From NCBI GenBank assembly GCA_964557005.1, contig CAZKYI010000003.1, positions 1 to 64,000 of the forward strand: DNA of 64,000 nucleotides, in the 5' to 3' direction. Position numbers and translations under genes: made by a program. This document shows positions 44,575 through 52,013 of the stretch, piece by piece (within the stretch, counting starts at the first letter, position 1; every line of letters begins with the position of its first letter). This DNA is from JBECKS01 sp964557005 (GTDB lineage: Bacteria > Pseudomonadota > Gammaproteobacteria > Pseudomonadales > JBECKS01). The notes beneath the pieces were generated by a model, which worked only from the letters and a program-made list of their open reading frames with translations, ran no database searches and was not told the origin of the DNA.

Positions 44575-44916
44575 ATGAATTGTTTTTTTTGCAAAATGGC
44601 AAACAAGGAAGTCCCTAGTGAATTTCTCTATGAAGATAAAGATGTAGTGGCATTCAAAGACATCAATCCTCAAGCTCCCGTCCATATTCTCGTTATTCCA
44701 AAAAAACATATTGCCACTTTAAATGACGCAGAAAGCAGCGATGCCTTGCTGCTTGGCAAGCTACAACTGGTTGCCAGAAAAATTGCCCGTGAACTGGGTT
44801 TTGCAGACGATGGTTACCGCGTTGTTATGAACTGCAAAGGTCATGGGGGGCAAACCGTATTCCACATTCACCTGCATTTGCTCGGTGGTCGCCAGATGGG
44901 TTGGCCGCCAGGTTAA
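44575..44916 (+). CDS. HIT-family nucleotide-binding protein (HinT-like)
   Basis: A 113-residue purine nucleotide hydrolase/binding protein. The histidine triad motif is HIHLHLLGG near the C-terminus, and an N-terminal CxxC pair (CFFCKM) is present, as in HinT relatives. HinT hydrolyses adenosine phosphoramidates. An AAGGTG site precedes the ATG. The coq7 start lies four bases after its stop, an arrangement also found in Pseudomonas. Confidence 0.93.
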   Translation: MNCFFCKMANKEVPSEFLYEDKDVVAFKDINPQAPVHILVIPKKHIATLNDAESSDALLLGKLQLVARKIARELGFADDGYRVVMNCKGHGGQTVFHIHLHLLGGRQMGWPPG

Positions 44917-44920
44917 ATTT

Positions 44921-45562
44921 ATGCGTCGCCTGTCAAAACTCGATTTGCTGCTTAAAAACGGAGATCAGATTCTTCGAACTGTGAGTGGCAACGCTCAGCA
45001 TTCCGAACGTCCTTCTCCTGCACACCACACCAAAAACACTGCCGAACTTAGCGAACAAAAACGAAAACACATTGCAGGTTTAATGCGCATCAATCACACG
45101 GGCGAAGTGTGTGCGCAAGCGCTCTATCAAGGTCAGGCTTTAACCGCGCGTAGTGAAAAGGTAAAACAAAACATGCAGGTTGCTGCCAACGAAGAAATTG
45201 ATCATCTGGTTTGGTGTGAACAACGGCTTGCAGACTTGAATGATCATGTCAGTTATCTCAACCCGCTTTGGTATGCACTGTCTTTTTCTTTGGGCGCGAT
45301 TGCAGGTTTGGCAGGCGATGAATGGAGTCTGGGCTTTGTAAAAGAAACCGAAGATCAGGTGGTGAAGCACCTCGAATCACATCTTGATCAAATTCCTGTG
45401 AGCGACCAGGCCACTCGCTCTGTGCTTTTGCAAATGAAAACCGATGAAGCCAAACATGCGCACATGGCACAACAAGAAGGCGCTCACGAATTACCTGTAC
45501 CAGTTAAGAAAGCCATGAGCCTGATGTCCAAGGCCATGACAGGTTCTTGTTATTATATTTAG
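44921..45562 (+). CDS. coq7: 5-demethoxyubiquinol hydroxylase (Coq7 family)
   Basis: A 213-residue di-iron oxygenase of ubiquinone synthesis. Two repeats supply the iron ligands: INHTGEVCAQALYQGQ and NEEIDHLVWCEQRL, then KETEDQVVKHLESHL and KTDEAKHAHMA. It hydroxylates the demethoxy intermediate. The ATG at 44921 gives the normal start; the frame open from 44843 overlaps the HIT gene. A fragment resembling 45443-45483 of this gene recurs at 47592-47632. An accessory island begins just after the stop codon. Confidence 0.94.
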   Translation: MRRLSKLDLLLKNGDQILRTVSGNAQHSERPSPAHHTKNTAELSEQKRKHIAGLMRINHTGEVCAQALYQGQALTARSEKVKQNMQVAANEEIDHLVWCEQRLADLNDHVSYLNPLWYALSFSLGAIAGLAGDEWSLGFVKETEDQVVKHLESHLDQIPVSDQATRSVLLQMKTDEAKHAHMAQQEGAHELPVPVKKAMSLMSKAMTGSCYYI

Positions 45563-45592
45563 AAAACCAGATTCGTTATTGTTCTGCTCACA

Positions 45593-45661
45593 GTCATCTT
45601 GAGCGAACGCAGTGAGTCGAAAGATCTCCAAATGAGATCCCTCGACTTCGCTCGGGATGAC
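45593..45661. repeat. Dispersed inverted repeat (GTCATCTTGAGCG type) after coq7
   Basis: The arms 45593-45628 and 45634-45661 are inverted copies of one sequence and can form a long stem with a five-base loop. Related sequence occurs at 2269-2295, and shorter related pieces at 47635-47663 and 48363-48379. It marks the left edge of the accessory island and may also end coq7 transcription. Confidence 0.75.
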
Positions 45662-45677
45662 CTTGAATGAGGTTATC

Positions 45678-45723
45678 GAACATGAATAAACAAACAAAAT
45701 GTTGCAAGTGCAGCAGAAGAAAC
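45678..45723 (+). repeat. 46-base direct repeat, copy 1
   Basis: This segment (starting GAACATGAATAAACAAACAA) recurs at 46449-46494, 771 bases downstream, with about four differences. The two copies flank the unrecognised gene at 45740. The codon changes between copies are mostly non-synonymous in the short frame that begins at the shared ATG, so it is treated as a DNA repeat rather than a gene. Confidence 0.75.
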
Positions 45724-45739
45724 AATTGGGTGATCATCA

Positions 45740-46390
45740 ATGACAGGGCAAGTATCTCATACCGTTCAATTCCACGATGAGGAATATAAGGTTTTAGCAG
45801 TATATCCAGATGAGCCGTTCACACCAGAACACATAGGATTAACAACAAGATGGGTGAGTACCTCCTGCTTTGGAGGGTATCTTTGTAAGTTTGAAGTTGC
45901 AGACAAACAGTTTCGATTAAGATCATTGGAATTGTCACTGAGAGCAGAAGATGGGGAAGCCGAATTTCTTGAAAAAATGCCGCAGTTATTCGGGAAAAGT
46001 GCAACACTCCCAGAACCTTACGCAAGCAATGTTGGCGAATATTTGAATTTAAACTACCAATTACCTTTTTCTGGTGAAATTTTATTTGGTCGATTCGATG
46101 AAGACTTACGAGCTTCTTGGCATGGTTACACACGAGCTTGGGAGTGTGAAGAAGTGTGGCATCTGGTATCGTCAAACGGTTGCATTACAAAAGTTAAGGA
46201 AGTTTCAGACATTTTCGAGCGCTTCCGAGAGCTTTATGTGATTCAATTTTGTGACATTGGTAATTCAGAATATGCAAAAGGCAAATCAGCATCAGATGAA
46301 TATACAATACATTGGTGCTTGCCAGAAAACAGGAAAAAATATCGGGCATTTTTAAAACGTCGCTTTGGTCATAGGTTTGATATTTATTAA
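45740..46390 (+). CDS. Unrecognised protein in the coq7/osmC island
   Basis: A 216-residue soluble protein I do not recognise. No signal peptide or membrane helix is visible. It is acidic in the middle and rich in aromatics (SWHGYTRAWECEEVWHLVSS), with four scattered cysteines and a basic C-terminal end (FLKRRFGHRFDIY). It starts after a GGGTGATC sequence and is flanked on both sides by copies of a 46-base direct repeat, with two toxin-antitoxin modules further right. Its setting suggests an acquired gene; an immunity-type or defence role is possible but unsupported. Confidence 0.6.
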   Translation: MTGQVSHTVQFHDEEYKVLAVYPDEPFTPEHIGLTTRWVSTSCFGGYLCKFEVADKQFRLRSLELSLRAEDGEAEFLEKMPQLFGKSATLPEPYASNVGEYLNLNYQLPFSGEILFGRFDEDLRASWHGYTRAWECEEVWHLVSSNGCITKVKEVSDIFERFRELYVIQFCDIGNSEYAKGKSASDEYTIHWCLPENRKKYRAFLKRRFGHRFDIY

Positions 46391-46448
46391 TGAATTTCCG
46401 CCTAACAAACGAACACTTACTTCAAGATAGCCCCTAAGCAAGGCCATT

Positions 46449-46494
46449 GAACATGAATAAACAAACAAAATGTTACAAGCGCAACAAAAGAACC
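46449..46494 (+). repeat. 46-base direct repeat, copy 2
   Basis: Second copy of the repeat at 45678-45723, lying just upstream of the hicBA module. About 42 of 46 bases match. Confidence 0.75.
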
Positions 46495-46518
46495 TATTAT
46501 GCTCTATGCAGTGTCTTC

Positions 46519-46534
46519 AACTTTGGGTAAAGTT
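46519..46534. promoter_or_regulatory. Inverted repeat just upstream of hicB (operator candidate)
   Basis: AACTTT-GGGT-AAAGTT is a perfect 6-base inverted repeat ending five bases before the hicB start codon. HicBA modules are autoregulated, so an operator here is plausible. Because this HicB lacks an obvious C-terminal DNA-binding domain, which protein would bind is unclear. Confidence 0.4.
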
Positions 46535-46539
46535 TGACC

Positions 46540-46752
46540 ATGAATACTCAATATACAGCAATCGTAAAAAAAGAAGGTAACTGGTGGATCGGCTGGATCG
46601 AAGAAGTTCCAGGGGTTAATTGTCAGGAATCTACCAAAGATGCTCTTGTGGAATCTTTGAGAATAACGCTTGGAGAGGCTTTGGAACTCAATCGCAGTGA
46701 TGCCATTACTGCGGCAGGCGAAGGATTTGAGGAGCTCAGAGTGGCTTTATGA
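46540..46752 (+). CDS. hicB: HicB-like antitoxin
   Basis: A 70-residue HicB/UPF0150 domain: YTAIVKKEGNWWIGWIEEVPGVNCQESTKDALVESLRITLGEALE. This is the RNase-H-like antitoxin fold. It stops after that domain and has no Arc- or HTH-type DNA-binding extension, as in short HicB versions. The gene precedes hicA with a four-base overlap. The ATG at 46540 is preferred over a TTG two codons upstream. Confidence 0.87.
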   Translation: MNTQYTAIVKKEGNWWIGWIEEVPGVNCQESTKDALVESLRITLGEALELNRSDAITAAGEGFEELRVAL

Positions 46753-46934
46753 AACGACGCGACCTGATTCGGCATCTCGAATCTCATGGTTGCGAACTGC
46801 TCAGGGAAGGCGGCAGACATTCTTGGTGGCACAACCCTTCTCAAAACAAGCGTTCAGCAGTTCCGCGACATCAAGAGATAGACAAGCACTTGGCACGCAA
46901 GATTTGCACCGATCTTGGAATTCCCAAGCCGTGA
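46749..46934 (+). CDS. hicA: HicA-family mRNA interferase toxin
   Basis: A 61-residue HicA toxin with the dsRBD-like fold. RRDLIRHLESHGCELLREGGRHSWWHNP holds the conserved catalytic His in the GxHxxW-like loop, and VPRHQEIDKHLARKICTDLGI is the typical C-terminal half. It cleaves mRNA when free of HicB. It overlaps the hicB stop codon (ATGA). Order antitoxin-toxin is the reverse of E. coli hicAB but common in this subgroup. Confidence 0.9.
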   Translation: MKRRDLIRHLESHGCELLREGGRHSWWHNPSQNKRSAVPRHQEIDKHLARKICTDLGIPKP

Positions 46935-47051
46935 ACTCACATAACAATAAAGTAAGTTAGACAGCAATCCAGAAGCAAAAAACCAGATGCGAGATATATG
47001 TTGTTTCTGTAATAAAAGAAACTGTTAGATTTTTTGATGAGAAAAAAATAA

Positions 47052-47450
47052 ATGCGTAAGCCTGTAATCATTGCCACTTTTTCTTTCCCTCATGAGGCAC
47101 AAATAGCTCGTTCCAGTTTAGAAAGTGCTGGCATACCAGCGACAGTGGCAGATGAACACACAATTAATATGCAATGGTTGTATTCTCATGCCTTAGGTGG
47201 CGTGAAGGTTCTAGTGCCGCAAGAGTATGCAGATGAAGCACTTGGTATCTTAAGTAGTGATTTTTCTCAAGAAATAGAAGAGCCCTTTAAAAAAGAGTTA
47301 TATTGTCCTTCTTGTAAAAGTTTTAATCTTGAGCCTTATACCAAAAGCAAAAAGTCGGCTTTTCTGATTTTTATTTTTCTGGGATTTCCATTGTTTTTCT
47401 ATAAGCATGGATTAAAGTGTAATGATTGCGGTTTTTTCTGGAAAAAATAA
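47052..47450 (+). CDS. DUF2007-domain protein with a C-terminal zinc ribbon
   Basis: A 132-residue protein. The first 75 residues match DUF2007 (VIIATFSFPHEAQIARSSLESAGIPATVADE, then GGVKVLVPQEYADEAL), a small ferredoxin-like domain sometimes described as a signal-transducing fold. After an acidic linker there is a split zinc ribbon: CPSC, then a membrane-like segment (SAFLIFIFLGFPLFFY), then CNDCGFFW. Function is unknown. It is a single gene in the accessory island. Confidence 0.75.
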   Translation: MRKPVIIATFSFPHEAQIARSSLESAGIPATVADEHTINMQWLYSHALGGVKVLVPQEYADEALGILSSDFSQEIEEPFKKELYCPSCKSFNLEPYTKSKKSAFLIFIFLGFPLFFYKHGLKCNDCGFFWKK

Positions 47451-47457
47451 CAATCAA

Positions 47458-47503
47458 CTCAAGAGCGATATAGGTGCTATCGCGCCTCGGCCACCTATTT
47501 GAG
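47458..47503. repeat. Two-part stem-loop after the DUF2007 gene
   Basis: ATAGGTG (47470-47476) pairs with CACCTAT (47492-47498), and CTCAA (47458-47462) pairs with TTGAG (47499-47503), leaving a seven-base bulge on one side. It may end transcription of the preceding gene. It lacks a T-run and the RYYYAAC/GTTRRRY ends of an integron attC site. Confidence 0.45.
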
Positions 47504-47591
47504 CGTTGAGAGCTATGAACTACAAAGCCCCCCATCTAGATATGGTGGCTTCTGGCGTTCAGCTTGGTAGCCTGACCAACGGGCATGTACT

Positions 47592-47632
47592 GATGAGACC
47601 AAACATGCACACATCGCAAAACAAGAAGACGC
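47592..47632 (+). pseudogene. 41-base fragment resembling the 3' part of coq7
   Basis: 35 of 41 bases match coq7 positions 45443-45483 without gaps (shared core CCAAACATGC). It is followed directly by a piece of the dispersed repeat that also follows real coq7. No reading frame of meaningful length covers it. It looks like a decayed duplicate left at the island's site. Confidence 0.6.
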
Positions 47633-47634
47633 AT

Positions 47635-47663
47635 GAGATCCCTCGACTGCGCTGGGAATAACC
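47635..47663. repeat. Partial copy of the dispersed repeat
   Basis: GAGATCCCTCGACTGCGCTG and the following bases resemble the right arm of the repeat at 45634-45661. It abuts the coq7-like fragment. A shorter piece (CTGCGTTCGGGATGACC) lies at 48363-48379 at the right edge of the island. Confidence 0.6.
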
Positions 47664-47707
47664 TTGTGGTGTTATGTGCTAATCAGCACTAGCTCTCTTG
47701 CGAGATA

Positions 47708-47721
47708 TAACAAATATGTTA
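47708..47721. promoter_or_regulatory. Inverted repeat overlapping the higBA promoter region
   Basis: TAACA-AATA-TGTTA is a perfect inverted repeat ten bases upstream of the toxin start codon, overlapping a TATAAC sequence (47706-47711) that could be the -10 element. A second repeat, GTGCT-AATC-AGCAC, lies at 47676-47689. Both are operator candidates for the HigA-like repressor. Confidence 0.45.
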
Positions 47722-47731
47722 CTATCCGTCC

Positions 47732-48061
47732 ATGACATGGACGATTGAATATAGATACAAGGATGTGGAGCAGTTTGTATTGATGCTGCCCACTGGCTTG
47801 TCAGCAAAGTATTTCCATTTAACAGATTTGATGTTGGAGTTTGGGGCAGATTTGGGTATGCCTCATACAAAACCCATGTCCAATGGTCTATTTGAACTAC
47901 GGGTGAAAGGTAAGGAAGGTATTGCCAGAGTCTTTTACTGCACCAAAGTGGGTAAGCAGATCATCATGTTGCATGCTTTCATAAAGAAAACTCCAAAGAC
48001 ACCACCGAAAGAATTACGTAAAGCTCAACAACGCTTGAGTGAGGTAAAAAATGAACCATAG
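47732..48061 (+). CDS. HigB-like (RelE superfamily, Gp49 type) toxin
   Basis: A 109-residue protein of the phage-derived Gp49/HigB-like family (PF05973 style): LMLEFGADLGMPHTKPMSNGLFELRVKGKEGIARVFYCTKVGKQIIMLHAFIKKTPKTP. These toxins cleave mRNA on the ribosome. The antitoxin gene overlaps its end by 11 bases. The toxin-first order is typical of higBA modules. Confidence 0.9.
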   Translation: MTWTIEYRYKDVEQFVLMLPTGLSAKYFHLTDLMLEFGADLGMPHTKPMSNGLFELRVKGKEGIARVFYCTKVGKQIIMLHAFIKKTPKTPPKELRKAQQRLSEVKNEP

Positions 48062-48338
48062 TGAATTAAAAGCAAAAGCACTTTCCAATCCCAAGGTGAA
48101 AGCTGCTTACGATAAAATGGCTCCAGAATTTGCGCTTCTGAGACAAATGCTCAAAGCAAGGCAGGCAGCAGGGCTTAGTCAGGCTGATGTCGCAGAACTT
48201 ATGGGTACAAAACCACCTGCAGTAACACGACTTGAATCTTCCCTGAGTAACGGCAAACATTCTCCTTCATTGGCTACACTGCAAAAATATGCTCATGCAG
48301 TCGGATACGAGCTACAAGTTAAACTGGTACGCCCATAA
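48051..48338 (+). CDS. HigA-like Xre antitoxin
   Basis: A 95-residue antitoxin with a helix-turn-helix: LLRQMLKARQAAGLSQADVAELMGTKPPAVTRLES at about 28-62. The C-terminal segment SPSLATLQKYAHAVGYELQVKLV is typical. It should bind the HigB-like toxin and repress the pair. It starts inside the toxin gene. Confidence 0.9.
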   Translation: MNHSELKAKALSNPKVKAAYDKMAPEFALLRQMLKARQAAGLSQADVAELMGTKPPAVTRLESSLSNGKHSPSLATLQKYAHAVGYELQVKLVRP

Positions 48339-48397
48339 CAAGCTGAAGCAAACGAACACTTACTGCGTTCGGGATGACCCTGCATAAGGCTCCTTAA

Positions 48398-48814
48398 CTA
48401 CCCCACAACTTCATAACTGTGGGTGATATTCACGCCCGCCTTGCCCAACATAATCGAAGCCGAACAATATTTTTCTGCCGATAATTCCACCGCTCGTTTT
48501 ACCTGGGTTTCTTTTAAATTATTCCCTTTCACCACAAAGTGAATGTGAATACTTTCGAACACAGCAGGTACCGCATCTACCCGTTTTGCCTTGAGCTGCG
48601 CCTCACAATCCGTTACATCCTGTCGTGCTTTTTTGAGAATGTGCACCACATCAAAAGCAGAACAACCACCAACGCCCAATAACAACATTTCCATCGGTCT
48701 TGGCCCCTGATTTTTACCGCCGTGATCTTCGGGGCCGTCCATGGTTATGCGATGCCCTGTTCCAGACAGTGCATCGAAACGCGCTTCACCTTGCCACGAA
48801 ATTTTACATTCCAT
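48398..48814 (-). CDS. OsmC-family protein
   Basis: A 138-residue OsmC/Ohr superfamily protein with two cysteines in the expected places: GVGGCSAFDVVHIL at about 49-62 and EKYCSASIMLG near the end. OsmC proteins reduce organic peroxides. This subgroup (YhfA-like) often lies beside crp/vfr, as here, where it is divergent from crp. The start has a GGGTAGGT sequence upstream. Its stop faces the right edge of the accessory island. Confidence 0.88.
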   Translation of the reverse strand: MECKISWQGEARFDALSGTGHRITMDGPEDHGGKNQGPRPMEMLLLGVGGCSAFDVVHILKKARQDVTDCEAQLKAKRVDAVPAVFESIHIHFVVKGNNLKETQVKRAVELSAEKYCSASIMLGKAGVNITHSYEVVG

Positions 48815-48970
48815 ATTACCTACCCTGATGATTTTTTTGAGATGTTAAGAAGCGCACATTCTACTGCATTACATCGCGAAAAACCGTTATTTGGTACCTG
48901 CGCGGCTGGCTATACTTGCACGTAAACTGCATACTTCATTCAACACTCAGGGATTGGAAATACGACAAAA

Positions 48971-49600
48971 ATGAACCCTTCAAATCATCACAACGCCATT
49001 GATATTTTTCTAAGCCGTTGCCATCGGCACAAATATCCTGCCAAAAGCACCATCATTTTTGCAGGGGATCAGGCAGATGCCATTTACCTCATTATTAAAG
49101 GCTCGGTCACCGTGATTCTGGAAGACCATGAAGGTCACGAAATGATTATTTCCTACCTGAACAAGGGTGACTTTTTTGGCGAGTTGGGTCTGTTTAGTGA
49201 AGGCGATGATCGCTCTGCGCTGATTAAAGTGAAATCAGAATGCGAAGTGGGCGAAATGAGTTACACCGCGTTTCGGGAACTTGCTCATCAACACCCTGAA
49301 CTCATGTATTTATTGAGTGCGCAAATGGCCAAGCGTTTGAGAGACACCACCCGAAAAGTGGGCGACCTTGCTTTTGTAGATGTAACGGGGCGTGTTGCAC
49401 GCACTCTGCTCGACTTGAGCAAGCAACCCAGTGCCATTACCCACCCCGATGGCATGCAAATCAAAATCACACGTCAGGAAATTGCACGCATTGTCGGCTG
49501 TTCAAGGGAAATGGCAGGACGTGTTTTGAAAACGCTGGAAGATCAGGGCTTGCTAAGCGCCAAAGGCAAAACGATGGTGATTTTTGGAACACGAAATTAA
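48971..49600 (+). CDS. crp: cAMP receptor protein (Crp/Vfr)
   Basis: A 209-residue transcription factor with an N-terminal cyclic-nucleotide domain (GDFFGELGLFSEGDDRSALIKVKSECEVGEMSY) and a C-terminal winged helix (ITRQEIARIVGCSREMAGRVLKTLEDQGLL). The recognition helix CSREMAGRVLK is essentially the CRP sequence, so the target motif should be TGTGA-N6-TCACA-like. Its last four bases overlap the end of convergent trpC. The placement next to trp genes and osmC matches the Pseudomonas vfr locus. Confidence 0.94.
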   Translation: MNPSNHHNAIDIFLSRCHRHKYPAKSTIIFAGDQADAIYLIIKGSVTVILEDHEGHEMIISYLNKGDFFGELGLFSEGDDRSALIKVKSECEVGEMSYTAFRELAHQHPELMYLLSAQMAKRLRDTTRKVGDLAFVDVTGRVARTLLDLSKQPSAITHPDGMQIKITRQEIARIVGCSREMAGRVLKTLEDQGLLSAKGKTMVIFGTRN

Positions 49601-50388
49601 TGCGCGAATAATTGAGTGAGCGCTTCCCCCGGATGCTCCGCACGCATAAATGCCTCGCCCACCAAAAATGCTCTTACTTCATGTTGCTTCATTAAGGCCA
49701 CATCTTCCGGTGTATGAATGCCGCTTTCAGTGACTACAGTTTTATCTGTGGGAATATACTGCAACAAATCGAGCGTGGTATGCAGGCTGGTTTCGAAGGT
49801 CTTGAGGTTGCGATTGTTAATGCCAATCAAAGATGTATTAAGCGTAAGCGCGCGTTCGAGTTCTTCGCGATTGTGCACTTCCACCAGCACATCCAAATCA
49901 TAAGCAAGTGCTGTTTTATAAAGCTGTTCAAGTCTGGTTTGATTCAAGGCAGCAACAATTAACAAAATGCAATCTGCGCCTATGGCACGTGATTCAGCCA
50001 GTTGATATTCATCAACCATAAAATCCTTACGCAAAACGGGTAATTCACACGCACTTCTTGCTGCTTGTAAATACGCATCACTGCCTTGAAAAAAATCGAC
50101 ATCAGTAAGCACTGAAAGGCAAGTTGCGCCGTGTGCTGCATAAGCACGCGCAATCAATTCAGGATTAAAATTTTCACGAATCACACCCTTACTGGGCGAG
50201 GCTTTTTTGATTTCGGCAATCACCGCACAGGGCTGTTGCGACATTGTATTTTTGATGGCCTGAACAAAGCCTCTCGCAGCATCCTGCTGTGCAATGTGTT
50301 GTTCCAGAGCTGCTAAAGATTGAAGCTGTTTTCGCTGTGCAACTTCTTCATGTTTTCTTGCGATGATTTTTTCAAGAATGTCAGGCAT
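49597..50388 (-). CDS. trpC: Indole-3-glycerol phosphate synthase
   Basis: A 263-residue TIM-barrel enzyme of tryptophan synthesis. Recognisable parts are VIAEIKKASPSKGVIREN, LSVLTDVDFFQGSDAYL, VLRKDFMVDEYQ with the catalytic lysine, GINNRNLKTF and ESGIHTPEDV. It is monofunctional, not fused to TrpF. It is the last gene of the leftward trpE-G-D-C operon, four bases after trpD. Confidence 0.97.
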   Translation of the reverse strand: MPDILEKIIARKHEEVAQRKQLQSLAALEQHIAQQDAARGFVQAIKNTMSQQPCAVIAEIKKASPSKGVIRENFNPELIARAYAAHGATCLSVLTDVDFFQGSDAYLQAARSACELPVLRKDFMVDEYQLAESRAIGADCILLIVAALNQTRLEQLYKTALAYDLDVLVEVHNREELERALTLNTSLIGINNRNLKTFETSLHTTLDLLQYIPTDKTVVTESGIHTPEDVALMKQHEVRAFLVGEAFMRAEHPGEALTQLFAH

Positions 50389-50392
50389 GGTA

Positions 50393-51412
50393 TTAACCTG
50401 CTGCCTGTGAGAACTCGACCAGTTCTTTTAATTTTTCTCTTGCCTGCCCTGTGCTGAGTACATCGCTCGCCAAATCCACACCTGCGTGCAAGGAATCTGT
50501 GACACCTGCTGCATAAATGGCTGCCGCTGCATTGAGTTTTACAATATCTGCTGCTGCACTGTCTTCACCCGATAACACCGAGTGAATAATCGCGAGACTT
50601 TGCTGTGCATTGTTCACTTGCAGGCTATTGAGGCTGGCACGTACCAAACCAAAATCTTCGGGCGCTATGGTGTATTCTCGAATTTCACCTTTATTTAATT
50701 CAGCAACGTGGGTTTCGCTGCCGATACTGATTTCATCAAGACCATCAGCCGCGTGCACCAACAGCACATGCTCACTGCCCAATTTTCGAAGCACCTCGGC
50801 CAGTGGCACTAACAAATGCCTGCCAAAGACACCCATCACCTGATTCGGTGCACCCGCAGGATTGGTTAATGGCCCCAACACATTAAACAGGGTGCGTGTC
50901 GCCATTTCCTTTCTTGCACGAATCACATGTTTCATGGCTGCATGATGCGCAGGTGCAAACATAAAACCCACACCCACTTCTTCAATCGCGCGTGCAAGCT
51001 GTTGCGGCGTTAAATTCAAATTCACGCCAGCCGCTTCAAGCACATCTGCACTGCCGCATGCGCTGGAAACCGAACGATTACCATGCTTGGCGACATGCGC
51101 GCCTGCTGCGGCTGTTACAAAAGCTGCACAGGTAGAGATGTTGAAAGTATTTTTACCATCACCCCCTGTACCGCAGGTATCGACCAGATGCTTGCAGGAA
51201 ACTTCAACCTTGCTTGAAAGTTCACGCATCACTGTCGCAGCACCAGTTATTTCATCAACCGTTTCACCTTTCATACGCAAGGCAATCAAAATGGCGGCGA
51301 TTTGCGCATCGCTTGCTTCGCCTGTCATTAGCGTGCGCATCACCGCCTGCATTTGCGCTTGCGATAAATCCTGCCGATTGATGAGTTGATTCAGGGCTTG
51401 AGTAATCTCCAT
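50393..51412 (-). CDS. trpD: Anthranilate phosphoribosyltransferase
   Basis: A 339-residue enzyme joining anthranilate and PRPP. It contains DTCGTGGDGKNTFNISTCAAFV with the PRPP-binding loop, HGNRSVSSACGSADVLEAAG, and FAPAHHAAMKHVI. The ATG at 51412 gives the usual start (MEITQALNQL); the longer frame begins at a TTG inside trpG. It follows trpG by seven bases. Confidence 0.97.
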   Translation of the reverse strand: MEITQALNQLINRQDLSQAQMQAVMRTLMTGEASDAQIAAILIALRMKGETVDEITGAATVMRELSSKVEVSCKHLVDTCGTGGDGKNTFNISTCAAFVTAAAGAHVAKHGNRSVSSACGSADVLEAAGVNLNLTPQQLARAIEEVGVGFMFAPAHHAAMKHVIRARKEMATRTLFNVLGPLTNPAGAPNQVMGVFGRHLLVPLAEVLRKLGSEHVLLVHAADGLDEISIGSETHVAELNKGEIREYTIAPEDFGLVRASLNSLQVNNAQQSLAIIHSVLSGEDSAAADIVKLNAAAAIYAAGVTDSLHAGVDLASDVLSTGQAREKLKELVEFSQAAG

Positions 51413-51419
51413 GATTAGC

Positions 51420-52001
51420 CTACACAATATCGAGAAAGTTTTTTAACAAGTGGTGACCGTGGTCAGTCAAAATCGATTCAGGATGAAACTGCACGCCATG
51501 CACTTCAAACTCTTTATGGCGCACGCCCATAATTTCATCAACTTCCCCTGCTACGTTTTGAGTCCATGCAGTGATTTCCAGACAAGCAGGCATGCTGGCT
51601 TTTTCGATAACCAGCGAATGATAACGGGTTGCCGTATATGCGTTAGGCAAACCTGCAAACACGCTTTTACCTTCATGAAAAATTTCAGAAGTTTTTCCGT
51701 GCATCACTTGTCTGGCACGAACAATTTTTCCGCCAAAAGCCTGACCGATACCTTGATGCCCCAAACAGATTCCCAAAATGGGCAACTTGCCTGAGAAATG
51801 TTTTATCGCAGCCAATGAAACGCCCGCTTTATCAGGATTACATGGCCCGGGTGAAATCACCAAATGGGTAGGCTTGTGTTCTGCAATTTCTTCCACACCA
51901 ATTTCATCATTGCGAAATACTTTTACATCAGCACCCAGCTCACCCAGATATTGCACCACGTTGTAGGTGAAGGAGTCGTAATTATCAATCATCAATAGCA
52001 T
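51420..52001 (-). CDS. trpG: Anthranilate synthase glutamine amidotransferase subunit
   Basis: A 193-residue class I amidotransferase. The catalytic Cys lies in ILGICLGHQGIGQAFGG, and the His-Glu pair in VHGVQFHPESIL. It supplies ammonia to TrpE and may also serve p-aminobenzoate synthase, as in other bacteria. It lies 12 bases after trpE. Confidence 0.96.
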   Translation of the reverse strand: MLLMIDNYDSFTYNVVQYLGELGADVKVFRNDEIGVEEIAEHKPTHLVISPGPCNPDKAGVSLAAIKHFSGKLPILGICLGHQGIGQAFGGKIVRARQVMHGKTSEIFHEGKSVFAGLPNAYTATRYHSLVIEKASMPACLEITAWTQNVAGEVDEIMGVRHKEFEVHGVQFHPESILTDHGHHLLKNFLDIV

Positions 52002-52013
52002 GGGTTTATCCTG

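Noticed and set aside
45681..45780. Short Cys-rich reading frame beginning MNKQTKCCKC in the direct repeat
   Set aside because: The second repeat copy changes most of the residues and shifts the ending, so there is no sign of protein-level constraint.
46390..47510. Possible integron attC sites around the toxin-antitoxin modules (GCCTAAC at about 46399, GTTAGAC at about 46960)
   Set aside because: The two core-like motifs are too far apart to form one attC, the stem at 47458-47503 lacks the core ends, and no integrase gene is visible.
47515..47659. 48-codon open frame between the DUF2007 gene and higB
   Set aside because: It crosses the coq7-like fragment and a repeat piece, has no ribosome site, and encodes nothing recognisable.
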